A stretch of DNA of 26,795 bases from Firmicutes bacterium UBA4049. Lineage in GTDB: Bacteria; Bacillota; Desulfotomaculia; Desulfotomaculales; Nap2-2B. The notes below the pieces were generated by a model that was not told where the DNA came from, ran no database searches, and saw only the letters and a program-made list of their open reading frames with translations. The position numbers and the translations under genes were made by a program. Location of the stretch: contig DFZT01000099.1 of NCBI GenBank assembly GCA_002382755.1, positions 8,143 through 34,937 on the forward strand, read 5' to 3'. Shown piece after piece: positions 8,242 to 15,942 of the stretch (its first letter is position 1; every line of letters starts with the position of its first letter).

Positions 8242-8997
8242 GTGCACGCCTATATCAAAATGAGGATGGACCAGTCCTCGCCCGCGATACCAATTCATTA
8301 TAATTACCTCATTCAGTCGGCAATCTACGCCGCGCTGCCAGCTGATGCAGCCAGTCATCTCCACGATAAAGGTTTTATTGCAGGCAACCGAATCTTTAGA
8401 TTGTTTTCCTTTTCCCGGTTGACAGGTAAATTTATCCTTGATAGCAAAAATAAAACGATTGCCTTCCCGGAAGAAACGTTGCTTGTTATAACCTCACCGG
8501 ATGTAGATTTTTTTCTCCCCCTTATAAACAATCTACTGACAAAAAACTGCTTACGCCTTGGAAAATCCGTATTTAATGTGGAAGAAGTCCGTTTCGACAG
8601 ACAGCTTGCAGAGGATGATATTTTGACCATACGCACCCTCTCGCCGGTGGTGTCCTACAGCACTCTCCTGCGGCCCGAGGGGGGAAAGTATACCTGTTAT
8701 TACCAGCCGGGAGAGAAGGATTTTGAAAGGCTGGTTTCCGCCAACCTGGCTAAAAAGTACGAAGCGTTTTACGGCCACCAGCCACCGGACGGTGAAGTGC
8801 GGGTGCGCCCTTTAGACAGGCCGCGCCTGCACGTGACCGCATACAAGGGAACCGTGGTAAAAGGCTATACCTGCCGGATCAGGTTAAGCGGACCGCGGGA
8901 ACTGCTGCAGATGGCCCTGGACGCCGGCCTGGGAGGCAAAGGCAGCCAGGGGTACGGCTGTGTGGAGAAGATTGAAGTTCAAAAGAAAACAACATAG
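8242..8997 (+). CDS. cas6: CRISPR endoribonuclease Cas6
   Basis: Cas6 cuts pre-crRNA inside each repeat and leaves an 8-nt repeat tag on the 5' end of each crRNA. The 251 residues show the RAMP fold pattern and the family's C-terminal Gly-rich loop, GLGGKGSQGYGCVEK (about residues 231-245). Candidate catalytic residues are Tyr29, His39/His41 and Lys43, in the same region as Tyr/His/Lys of Pyrococcus Cas6. The start is GTG 8242 with GGGAGG about ten bases upstream. It is the only Cas6 in the window and lies before both the Cmr and Cst modules, so it most likely supplies crRNA to both. The array repeat ends in ATTGAAAC, the usual product tag for such systems. Confidence 0.93.
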   Translation: MHAYIKMRMDQSSPAIPIHYNYLIQSAIYAALPADAASHLHDKGFIAGNRIFRLFSFSRLTGKFILDSKNKTIAFPEETLLVITSPDVDFFLPLINNLLTKNCLRLGKSVFNVEEVRFDRQLAEDDILTIRTLSPVVSYSTLLRPEGGKYTCYYQPGEKDFERLVSANLAKKYEAFYGHQPPDGEVRVRPLDRPRLHVTAYKGTVVKGYTCRIRLSGPRELLQMALDAGLGGKGSQGYGCVEKIEVQKKTT

Positions 8998-9077
8998 TAA
9001 TTGGTTACCAGCTAAAATGTTAGTTGATGGTCTTGGTTGTCATTCCTATAAAGGTTAAAGTTAAAAGAGGAACCTAT

Positions 9078-9140
9078 TTGCAGAAAACAGCAAAGAAAAT
9101 GATTAAGAAGAACTGGCTGTATGATCCGGGAAGAAAGTGA
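9078..9140 (+). CDS. Possible 20-residue leader peptide or gene remnant
   Basis: A TTG-started frame of 20 codons, preceded by AGAGG at about eight bases. It encodes a basic peptide (Lys-rich, ending NWLYDPGRK). It lies in the 153-base gap between cas6 and the CARF-HTH gene and ends ten bases before that gene's TTG. It may be a short translated leader, a decayed gene end, or chance. I have no family match and low confidence that it is translated. Confidence 0.15.
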   Translation: MQKTAKKMIKKNWLYDPGRK

Positions 9141-9150
9141 TTGATATTTA

Positions 9151-10035
9151 TTGAACGTTACCACGAAGAAAAAACGGCCTTCTGAAATTCTCATAACAAC
9201 TTTAGGAGTAGAACCGCAGGTTGTCACCATCACGCTAGATTACCTGTTAGCCGCCGGTAAGAAAATTGGCGAACTGGCCGTAGTTTATACGGAAAACCCC
9301 CGAATTCAACAATCCTTGGAGGTAATTGAAGACGAGTTTGTAAAAGATGTTTATCACGGTATTTCATTTCGGGGTGTTCCTGCCTCCTTACCGGCAGGAC
9401 CGATTAAGGATTTATATACCTCTGAAGATTTACGAGGCTTTTTCCGCACCCTTTATGCAGAAGTCCGTCACTCGCGGCAAGCCAATAAAATCGTGAACAT
9501 GGGTATTTCCGGAGGACGCAAAGTTATGGGTATCATGGGTATGGTGGTAGCACAACTTCTCTTCGGGCAGGATGACCGTGTCTGGTACCTTCTTACCGAA
9601 GGCTGGCAACCAGGAGCCAACCGGCAGTTGCATCTTCCGTCTGAAGAAAAGGGATGGCTCATCTCTATCCCGGTGCTTCGCTGGAGTGAGGCGACTGCAC
9701 TGATGCAAACCGTGGCCGAACTTGACGATCCTGCTGAAATTATGATTTGGTATGAAAAACTCAATAGAACCAATAAGATTAAACGTCGACGAGAATTTAT
9801 CCGGCGATGGTTGACCATGGCTGAGAAAGATGTAGTCCGGCTGGCCTGCCAGGGTCTCGATAACGCCTCCATAGCTGGCCAACTCCACAAGCAGGAACAA
9901 ACTGTGGCCAATCAACTCCGGCTGGTCTACGAAAAATTGCGGGAGTGGCTGGAATACCCGGCCGGCAATGTTGATCGCAGTTTGCTTATTGCTGAATTTG
10001 CGCCTTATTTTGCTCTGATGGAGGAAGAAAGCTAA
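9151..10035 (+). CDS. CARF-domain protein (NE0113-like) with C-terminal LuxR-type HTH
   Basis: The N-terminal ~200 residues match the CRISPR-associated NE0113 family of CARF domains. They open with ILITTLGVEPQVVTITLDYL, and a ligand-loop motif, NMGISGGRKVM, lies at residues 116-126. CARF domains bind cyclic oligoadenylates made by type III Cas10. Residues about 221-270 (TMAEKDVVRLACQGLDNASI onward) match a LuxR/GerE-type helix-turn-helix: E-x-x-V-x-x-L-x-x-x-G-x-x-x-x-x-I-A, then a TVANQL recognition helix and a KLREWL end. I infer a cOA-responsive transcription factor rather than a nuclease, since no HEPN R-x4-6-H or PD-ExK motif is visible. The start is TTG 9151, directly after an in-frame stop, with a weak ribosome binding site. 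The csx15-like gene starts one base after its stop, so they are surely co-translated. Confidence 0.85.
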   Translation: MNVTTKKKRPSEILITTLGVEPQVVTITLDYLLAAGKKIGELAVVYTENPRIQQSLEVIEDEFVKDVYHGISFRGVPASLPAGPIKDLYTSEDLRGFFRTLYAEVRHSRQANKIVNMGISGGRKVMGIMGMVVAQLLFGQDDRVWYLLTEGWQPGANRQLHLPSEEKGWLISIPVLRWSEATALMQTVAELDDPAEIMIWYEKLNRTNKIKRRREFIRRWLTMAEKDVVRLACQGLDNASIAGQLHKQEQTVANQLRLVYEKLREWLEYPAGNVDRSLLIAEFAPYFALMEEES

Positions 10036-10036
10036 A

Positions 10037-10417
10037 ATGCGGATTGTCAACTTTTCCCATCCGTTGACGGAAAGAAACCTGGAAGAAATAAAAACGCTGG
10101 CCGGCAGCGAGGTTATCGAGGTGATTAATGCACAAAGACAGCTCAATCTTGACAAGCCTCTGGAGCAACAAATTGAAGGCTGGCTGGAGGAACTGGGAAT
10201 AGCGCCTGAAGAATGGCAGACTCAACCGACATTGTTCAACTTGCCGGCGTTGAATTACGGCGCCTCTGTGCTTCTTGCAATGCTTCACGGGCGCATGGGT
10301 TATTTTCCGCCTGTTTTGCGTTTGCGCCCGGACACTGCCGGAATGGTACCCCGCTTTGTAGTGACGGAAATTTTAAACCTGCAGGCCATCCGGGAACGTG
10401 CGCGGGGAAAGCGATGA
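10037..10417 (+). CDS. csx15: Csx15-family CRISPR protein, candidate ring nuclease
   Basis: A 126-residue protein that I recognise as Csx15: the opening MRIVNFSHPLTERNLEEI, the middle EEWQTQPTLFNLPALN, and the late HGRMGYFPPVLRLRP and FVVTEILNLQAIRERAR segments are family hallmarks. Csx15 occurs only with type III CRISPR systems. From memory, recent work groups it with small ring nucleases that cut cyclic tetra-adenylate and so switch the response off. The ATG is one base after the stop of the CARF-HTH gene, which means sensor and eraser are made together. Seventy-one bases then separate it from cmr1. The family call rests on remembered motifs, and the nuclease role is inferred from the family. 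Confidence 0.8.
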   Translation: MRIVNFSHPLTERNLEEIKTLAGSEVIEVINAQRQLNLDKPLEQQIEGWLEELGIAPEEWQTQPTLFNLPALNYGASVLLAMLHGRMGYFPPVLRLRPDTAGMVPRFVVTEILNLQAIRERARGKR

Positions 10418-10488
10418 TTTTTCATAATTCAGGATGCAGATAAAAGTATAACCAAATACAAAGCAAAGCTTTAAGGAAGGGATGACTT

Positions 10489-11649
10489 ATGGAAACCTGG
10501 GAAGCTACTTACCGGATAACAACCCCTTTGTTCTTGGGCGGAGCGTCCTCTGCTGCAGAAGCGGAATTACGCCCACCATCGCTTAAGGGATTGTTGCGTT
10601 TCTGGTTTCGGGCGATCGCCTTGCCTGCTTTAGGAAACTGGCAGAAAGTACAAGAAGTGGAAAATATACTTTTTGGCAGTACAAATGGTCAAGCGTGTTT
10701 CTTTTTAAGTATTGTAAATCCTGATGAAATAAAATCAGTAAAACCTAATCGTGATTGGGAAAAGAGACATGGTCTTGGTTACCTGGGTTATGGAATAATG
10801 GATCGAGGGATGATGCGGCGATCATATCTAATAAATGGCGGGCTTTTTACTTTAAAAACTACGCTTAAACGTGATGTCACAACGGAATTTAGCAAGCTTT
10901 TGCCGATTGCCTTAAAAGCCCTTGGTCTTTTTGGCGGTGCGGGTGCCAGAGCGCGCAATGGTTTCGGATCCTTATCCTTGGAATCGCTCCGTCATAACGG
11001 AGAAGAGAAATGGTTGATTCCTGGAAGTATTGAAGAACTTCGGAAGAGTATCCGTAACCTGGTTGAGGAGATGGGCCTAAACAGCCAGGAGATAAAAGAC
11101 CTTCCCAATTATACGGCTTTTAGTCCATGGATAAAAATAAAAATAACCAGAACAGCCCAAGACCCTCTTGCGCTCCTGGATGATGTTGGGAAAGAACTCC
11201 TGCGTTACCGAAGTTATGGCAATGCAAGCAGTGGTATTCACGTTTTGCCCTGGAGAGAAAAGGCGGAGCAGAACTTTGCCGATGATCACGATATGGTTCT
11301 TAATTTAATTAATGGACGAACTAACCAACTCCCAAGTCATCCTCGCCGGGTAGTTTTTGGCCTGCCGCATAATTATTTCTTTTTATCTACCCGGCAAAGG
11401 GCAAACGTTGATGCCGCTAATTATAAACGGCGCGCCGCCCCACTTTTTATTCACATTCACGCTCTGTCAACAGGAGAATATGCAGCAATACTAAGTTTGC
11501 TCCCGGCATTGTTTCTACCGGAAGGAGAATTGATCAAAATATCCTGTGGCAGATATAATAAGCAAGTTGCTTGTCATGTAAACTATCAGGAGATTGAAAA
11601 CTTTTTAAACCGCTCTATCTTTAATAACGGGGTGGTGGTCTGGCCATGA
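10489..11649 (+). CDS. cmr1: Type III-B RAMP protein Cmr1
   Basis: Cmr1 caps the 3' end of the crRNA in the type III-B Cmr effector and helps bind target RNA. The 386 residues hold two RAMP folds. The first starts WEATYRITTPLFLGGA and carries the PSLKGLLRFWFRA helix typical of Cmr1 (SLKG-LLR-W-R). A Gly-rich loop, LFGGAGARARNGFGSL, is near residue 150. The ATG has AGGAAGGG upstream. The stop overlaps the cmr2 ATG (ATGA), beginning a chain of coupled genes. It is separated by 71 bases from the csx15-like gene, and no strong promoter is visible there. Confidence 0.95.
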   Translation: METWEATYRITTPLFLGGASSAAEAELRPPSLKGLLRFWFRAIALPALGNWQKVQEVENILFGSTNGQACFFLSIVNPDEIKSVKPNRDWEKRHGLGYLGYGIMDRGMMRRSYLINGGLFTLKTTLKRDVTTEFSKLLPIALKALGLFGGAGARARNGFGSLSLESLRHNGEEKWLIPGSIEELRKSIRNLVEEMGLNSQEIKDLPNYTAFSPWIKIKITRTAQDPLALLDDVGKELLRYRSYGNASSGIHVLPWREKAEQNFADDHDMVLNLINGRTNQLPSHPRRVVFGLPHNYFFLSTRQRANVDAANYKRRAAPLFIHIHALSTGEYAAILSLLPALFLPEGELIKISCGRYNKQVACHVNYQEIENFLNRSIFNNGVVVWP

Positions 11650-13547
11650 AAAATAAAGTATTTTTACACTTTTCCCTCGGCCCGGTGCAGAGTTTTGTTG
11701 CCCAGGCCCGGCGAACGCGTGATTTCTGGGCCGGTTCCTTTATCCTCTCTTGGTTGGCTGGACAGGCCATGCTGGTTGTGCATGAAGCAGGTGGGGAATT
11801 AATACTTCCGGCGGTAGTTGAAGAACACGGAAAGATTACTGATCCTCTGCTAGCGGCCATTAAACAAAGGGAAAAAGGTGAGATCGTATCTCAGGGACCG
11901 GAAATTGCCACTTTGCCTAACCGATTTCAAGCCAGAATTCCTGATGATTTCGACCCTCTTGCTTGTGTGGAAGCTATTCAACGTAAGTGGCGCGATTTGG
12001 CTGAAAAAATATGGCAAGATTATATACAGCCGGTTGCCCACCTGGGAAAAGGCACACGGGAAATTTGGGATCGTCAGATAACCGGGTTCTGGGAGATGAA
12101 CTGGGTAATTGGCAATGATTCTGCCCTTTTGGATCGGCGCAAAAACTGGCGAAGTCATGTGCCACCGATAGAACACGGCGACAAATGCACATTGATGGGA
12201 AACTTTCAGGAGCTTTCCGGTTACCTGCGTATTCGAGGGGAAAAGCAACAGGAATATTTCTGGGCATCCTTACGAGCCAAAACGGGCGAGTATGAGTTAG
12301 CCAATAATGAAAGGCTTTGCGCCATAGCCCTGGTGAAGCGTCTTCTTCCTTTGGTAGCTGTGGAGACTCTTTGGCTGGTACCGCGGCGCTACCCTTCTAC
12401 TCCGTATTTGGCCGCCATTCCCTGGATTGCTGAGGTTTGTATAGATAAACCTGAAAAAGCAAGGAAGTATGCTACTGAAGCCAGCCAGCTTCCCGGAGCC
12501 AACCGCCGGGAGGAGCCGGAACGCTTTTTCTGCCTGCAAAAGGCCCTTACCAGTAACCAAGAAGGGCGGGAGTTTACTTCCCTGGACGGCAATTGCTTTC
12601 ATAAAGCTGCCCTTCATAATGATCACCTTTGGGAACAGGGAACGGGACGAACAAAGGACACAGCCGGCATTCGACGCCAGTTGATTAAGCTATTGGACGA
12701 TTTGGGAAAGCCAGTCACCCCTTTTTATGCCATGCTGCTTATGGACGGGGATCGTCTGGGCGCCTTACTGCAGAATCATTCTTCAAGGGTTAATTTGATC
12801 ACTAATGCCCTTGCTTCTTTTAATCAATCAGTAAAAGAAGTGATAAATAAGTATAATGGGATTACTGTTTTTGCTGGCGGCGATGATGTCCTGGCTATGC
12901 TACCGCTGGATGGGGCTCTTCCAGCCGCCCTGACTTTGCGTCACCTGTACACACAGAGTTTTACTAAAGTTGGACTTGGCGCCGGTTTGGGCACCATTTC
13001 CGGAGCCATCGTTTACGCCCATTATACAACACCCCTAACCGCAGTTTATCAGGAAACACACCGTCTTCTGGACAATGTAGCCAAAGATAAAACTGGCCGG
13101 GACAGCCTAGCCATCGCCGTCTGGAAAGGAGTGGGGAGGGTTTTAACCTGGGCCGCTCCCTGGGCTGTCATCGGCAATGTTCAAAATAACGTATTGGATG
13201 AACTGATTAAAGGATTTAAGGAAAGTGATTGCGAAAGTAGGGAGTTAAATAGCAGCTTTTTTTATAACCTGCGTCAACGTTTCACCATTTTTGAAGGAGG
13301 AATCGGTCTGGAGCTTTCTCCTCAGAATATGCAGGTTATGAAGGATGTTTTAGTAGCCGAATACTTGAAGAACCGTGAGCGCCATTGCAGTTTAGAGGAA
13401 GCCCGGATAAGAATGGAAAAACTATTGAATATTTGCCGCCAGTCCTGGCGGGATGAAGACGGCAAAATATATAAGGATGAAGGTATTTTAACTTTTGATG
13501 GTGTCTTACTGGTGAAATTCCTGGCTCAAAAGGGAGTGATCGGGTGA
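11646..13547 (+). CDS. cmr2: Cmr2/Cas10, type III-B large subunit, no HD domain
   Basis: Cas10 (Cmr2) is the large subunit of the Cmr complex. On target RNA binding its Palm domains polymerise ATP into cyclic oligoadenylate. Here MDGDRLG (residues 366-372) is in the first Palm and the cyclase motif GGDD is intact at 411-414 (FAGGDDVLAMLP). The protein is 633 residues and starts straight at the GPVQSFVAQAR segment. It therefore lacks the ~200-residue N-terminal HD nuclease domain of longer Cmr2 proteins such as that of Pyrococcus. The usual Cys-x2-Cys zinc site is also reduced: GDKCTLMG near residue 181 keeps one Cys. It overlaps cmr1 and cmr3 by four bases each. I infer that it signals but does not cut DNA. 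Confidence 0.96.
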   Translation: MKNKVFLHFSLGPVQSFVAQARRTRDFWAGSFILSWLAGQAMLVVHEAGGELILPAVVEEHGKITDPLLAAIKQREKGEIVSQGPEIATLPNRFQARIPDDFDPLACVEAIQRKWRDLAEKIWQDYIQPVAHLGKGTREIWDRQITGFWEMNWVIGNDSALLDRRKNWRSHVPPIEHGDKCTLMGNFQELSGYLRIRGEKQQEYFWASLRAKTGEYELANNERLCAIALVKRLLPLVAVETLWLVPRRYPSTPYLAAIPWIAEVCIDKPEKARKYATEASQLPGANRREEPERFFCLQKALTSNQEGREFTSLDGNCFHKAALHNDHLWEQGTGRTKDTAGIRRQLIKLLDDLGKPVTPFYAMLLMDGDRLGALLQNHSSRVNLITNALASFNQSVKEVINKYNGITVFAGGDDVLAMLPLDGALPAALTLRHLYTQSFTKVGLGAGLGTISGAIVYAHYTTPLTAVYQETHRLLDNVAKDKTGRDSLAIAVWKGVGRVLTWAAPWAVIGNVQNNVLDELIKGFKESDCESRELNSSFFYNLRQRFTIFEGGIGLELSPQNMQVMKDVLVAEYLKNRERHCSLEEARIRMEKLLNICRQSWRDEDGKIYKDEGILTFDGVLLVKFLAQKGVIG

Positions 13548-14692
13548 ACAGGCAATACTGGAACTTTCGGTTTTTGGACACTTGTTTTTTTCGCGACGGA
13601 TTTCCTTATAATGCGGGCGAAGGCGGTTATTCCACGATTCGGACATTATTCCCGCCCTATATGACCACTCTGCAGGGCGCTATCCGGACTAGTTTGGCTG
13701 AAGAAAAGGGCTGGCGACCAGGCCAAATAAATAGCTGGCCGGCTGAATTGGGCAGTCCGGACGATCCGGGTGAAATCCAGTTTCAAGGGCCATACATTTG
13801 GACGACAGAAGGACCTCTTTTCCCCATGCCGCTACACTTGCTTATAAAAAAGCAATCGGAAAAACTTCGTAGCAAGGATGTAAAATTTACACTTAACCGC
13901 TTGGCGCCCGGTAAACAGATTAAATGTGATTTGGGTGAGGTGCGGCTTCCAGAGCTTGAACCGATGGAAGAACCGATATTGGCCGGTGCTGGTTTATCTG
14001 AAAACTTGTTTATTACGCGCTCCGGTTTACAGGCTGTGCTGCAGGGAACATTGCCGAAAGCCAGTGATTTGCGCGACGGCGCAGAACTATGGTTTAAAGA
14101 GGATCGTATAGGATTGGAACGGGATGATAAAACCAGTACTGCCCGGGGTAAAATGCTTTATCACTGCGTTCATATCAGGCCGGCCAGGGGATTGTCTTTA
14201 TCTGTTTCTGTCTCTGGCATTCCGCAAGAATGGCCGATAGCGCGCCATCGTATATTAAATTTAGGCGGAGAGGGGCGGCTGGCGGAAGTAACCGTCGATA
14301 ATTCGTTAAAAGAAAGCGAATTTCTTCCACCCCCGGAAATCTCCGCCTCCACCGCTAACGGTGGGCTTTGCTTTACTGTAACCTTGATTACGCCTGGGTG
14401 GTATAACGATTTGGGTAGAGTGATCCGGGAAGGCCCGCCGGGGATTCCCGGAAAATGCTTAACCGCTTGTCTGGGGAAAATCGTGTCGGTGGGCGGCTGG
14501 GATCTGTTCAACCAGAAGCCTCGTCCCCTCGTACCGCTTCTACCGGTCGGCAGCACCTGGTTTTTTGTTGCAGACACCGCTGAAGTAAAAGAGGATGAAC
14601 TGATAAAGTTGCACGGCCAGTGTATTAGCGCCAAAACTGCTTTTGGTTTTGGTCAGATTTTAATTGGCAAATGGAAGGGGGAAATTCGATGA
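13544..14692 (+). CDS. cmr3: Type III-B RAMP protein Cmr3 (Cas5-like)
   Basis: Cmr3 binds the 5' repeat tag of the crRNA at the foot of the Cmr complex, next to Cmr2. The 382 residues begin with the family pattern FRFLDTCFFRDGFPYNAGEGG (split here as FRFLDTCFFRDG then FPYNAGEGG), followed by PPYMTTLQGAIRTSL. A C-terminal KTAFGFGQILIGKWK provides the Gly-rich RAMP loop. It starts at GTG inside the cmr2 stop (GTGA overlap) and ends in an ATGA overlap with cmr4, so its translation is coupled on both sides. Confidence 0.94.
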   Translation: MNRQYWNFRFLDTCFFRDGFPYNAGEGGYSTIRTLFPPYMTTLQGAIRTSLAEEKGWRPGQINSWPAELGSPDDPGEIQFQGPYIWTTEGPLFPMPLHLLIKKQSEKLRSKDVKFTLNRLAPGKQIKCDLGEVRLPELEPMEEPILAGAGLSENLFITRSGLQAVLQGTLPKASDLRDGAELWFKEDRIGLERDDKTSTARGKMLYHCVHIRPARGLSLSVSVSGIPQEWPIARHRILNLGGEGRLAEVTVDNSLKESEFLPPPEISASTANGGLCFTVTLITPGWYNDLGRVIREGPPGIPGKCLTACLGKIVSVGGWDLFNQKPRPLVPLLPVGSTWFFVADTAEVKEDELIKLHGQCISAKTAFGFGQILIGKWKGEIR

Positions 14693-15522
14693 AAAGCGCT
14701 CTTTTTGGTTTACTGGCGGAAACCAGCCTTCATCCGGGCAGTGGCCAAACTGTGGGAGTTATTGATCTGCCTGTAGCCCGGGAGGCAGCTACTGGTTATC
14801 CGGTCATTGTAAGCTCAAGTTTGAAAGGTGCCCTGCGGGAGCGCGCTGAACAGGTGTGGGGACAGGACGATAAAAAAGTAGACGAGACATTTGGCAGCCA
14901 GGAAAATGCCGGTGCGGTGGCTGTCACCGACGCCCGTTTGTTGCTTTTGCCTGTCCGTTCATTAAGCGGACATTATAAATGGGTAACCTGCCCTTACCTG
15001 CTTGAACGTTACCAGCGGGATAGAGAACTTGTGGGTGTTTCAGGAGCGTCCTCGCTCTTGCCGGTGATTCCACAGCACAGCCAAGCTGTGGCCGCCGGTC
15101 AGGGACACCTTTTTCTTGAGGAATTGTCTTTTAATCTTGTTACTGCCGATCTAAAAAGTTTAACCGAAGCAATCACGCCCCTAATTTTCCATCAATCTGT
15201 ACAAAAACGGCTGCCTGGTTCACTGACTGTGATCAGTGATGATGAGTTTGCCTATTTTGCCCGTCACGGATTGGCGATTAACGCACGGAATGTCTTAAAT
15301 GATAAGACTAAAACCAGCGAAAATCTGTGGTATGAAGAAACTTTGCCTCCGGACAGCCTATTTTACACCCTTTTAATAGCCCGGACGGGAAAGGAAAAAG
15401 CGCTGGCCGACTTGGCCGGTTTGTTTGCGCAACAGCCCTACCTGCAGGTAGGCGGCAACGAGACGATAGGCCAGGGTTGGTGCGTTGTTTCGTGGCAAGC
15501 AGTGGGGGGTGAAAGGGAGTGA
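14689..15522 (+). CDS. cmr4: Type III-B RAMP protein Cmr4 (Cas7-like, target-RNA nuclease)
   Basis: Cmr4 forms the backbone of the Cmr filament, and each copy cuts target RNA at 6-nt steps using an Asp. Starting at ATG 14689, which overlaps the cmr3 stop and has GGAAGGGGG just upstream, the protein is 277 residues. The catalytic Asp then falls at residue 26 (GVIDLP), the same number as in Pyrococcus Cmr4. An upstream ATG at 14671 would bury the ribosome binding site, so I reject it. SSSLKGALRERAEQ is the RAMP helix, and GGNETIGQGWC near the C-terminus is the Gly-rich loop. The active-site Asp suggests a working RNase. The stop overlaps cmr5 by four bases. Confidence 0.95.
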   Translation: MKSALFGLLAETSLHPGSGQTVGVIDLPVAREAATGYPVIVSSSLKGALRERAEQVWGQDDKKVDETFGSQENAGAVAVTDARLLLLPVRSLSGHYKWVTCPYLLERYQRDRELVGVSGASSLLPVIPQHSQAVAAGQGHLFLEELSFNLVTADLKSLTEAITPLIFHQSVQKRLPGSLTVISDDEFAYFARHGLAINARNVLNDKTKTSENLWYEETLPPDSLFYTLLIARTGKEKALADLAGLFAQQPYLQVGGNETIGQGWCVVSWQAVGGERE

Positions 15523-15920
15523 TTCGGACACTGGAGCAAGAACGGGCTTCTGATGCTTTGGGAAAAATCCAGGCTGCTGAAAGAATATTTGCCGGTGACG
15601 AGGAAAACGCTGACAAATTCGCTTCCTATGTTGCGGGCCTGCCGGCTACTATTTTAGCCAATGGTTTGGGTCAGGCGGCAGCTACTTTACTGGCCAAGGC
15701 TAAAGGAGTTCAAGATAATCCCCATTATAGGCTCTATCAATATTTGGAGGAATGGCTTTGTCGTGACGCGGCGCAGGCGCCCTATCAGCAGGCAAAAGAT
15801 TTAATGACTGCTATAGTAAATAATAACAGACAGACATACCTGCATGCCCAGGCTGAAGCTTTGGCCTGGCTGGAGTGGTTAAAAAAGTTTGCCATTGCCT
15901 TCCTGAAGAAAAAAGCGTAA
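15519..15920 (+). CDS. cmr5: Type III-B small subunit Cmr5 (Cas11-like)
   Basis: Cmr5 is the small, all-helical subunit that forms the minor filament beside Cmr4. The 133 residues are Ala/Leu/Lys-rich and helical, with the family pattern TLEQERASDALGKIQ at the start, then FASYVAGLPATILANGLGQA (a run typical of Cmr5), and a C-terminal TYLHAQAEALAWLEWLKKFA. It starts at GTG inside the cmr4 stop (GTGA). It ends 22 bases before cmr6, the first real spacing since cmr1. Confidence 0.93.
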   Translation: MIRTLEQERASDALGKIQAAERIFAGDEENADKFASYVAGLPATILANGLGQAAATLLAKAKGVQDNPHYRLYQYLEEWLCRDAAQAPYQQAKDLMTAIVNNNRQTYLHAQAEALAWLEWLKKFAIAFLKKKA

Positions 15921-15942
15921 GAAGTAACGAGGAGGTGTTGTA

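Noticed and set aside
7930..9150. CRISPR repeats or a degenerate array around cas6
   Set aside because: I looked for the GAGGAATTGAAAC-type repeat core and for any spaced repeat in these gaps and found none.
9430..10155. Long minus-strand open frame (241 codons) opposite the CARF-HTH gene
   Set aside because: It lies antisense to a well-recognised CARF gene, spans the start of the csx15-like gene, and its translation shows no family pattern.
14170..14634. Minus-strand frame of 154 codons inside cmr3
   Set aside because: It is Ser/Pro-rich antisense text fully within cmr3, whose own frame is conserved and coupled to its neighbours.
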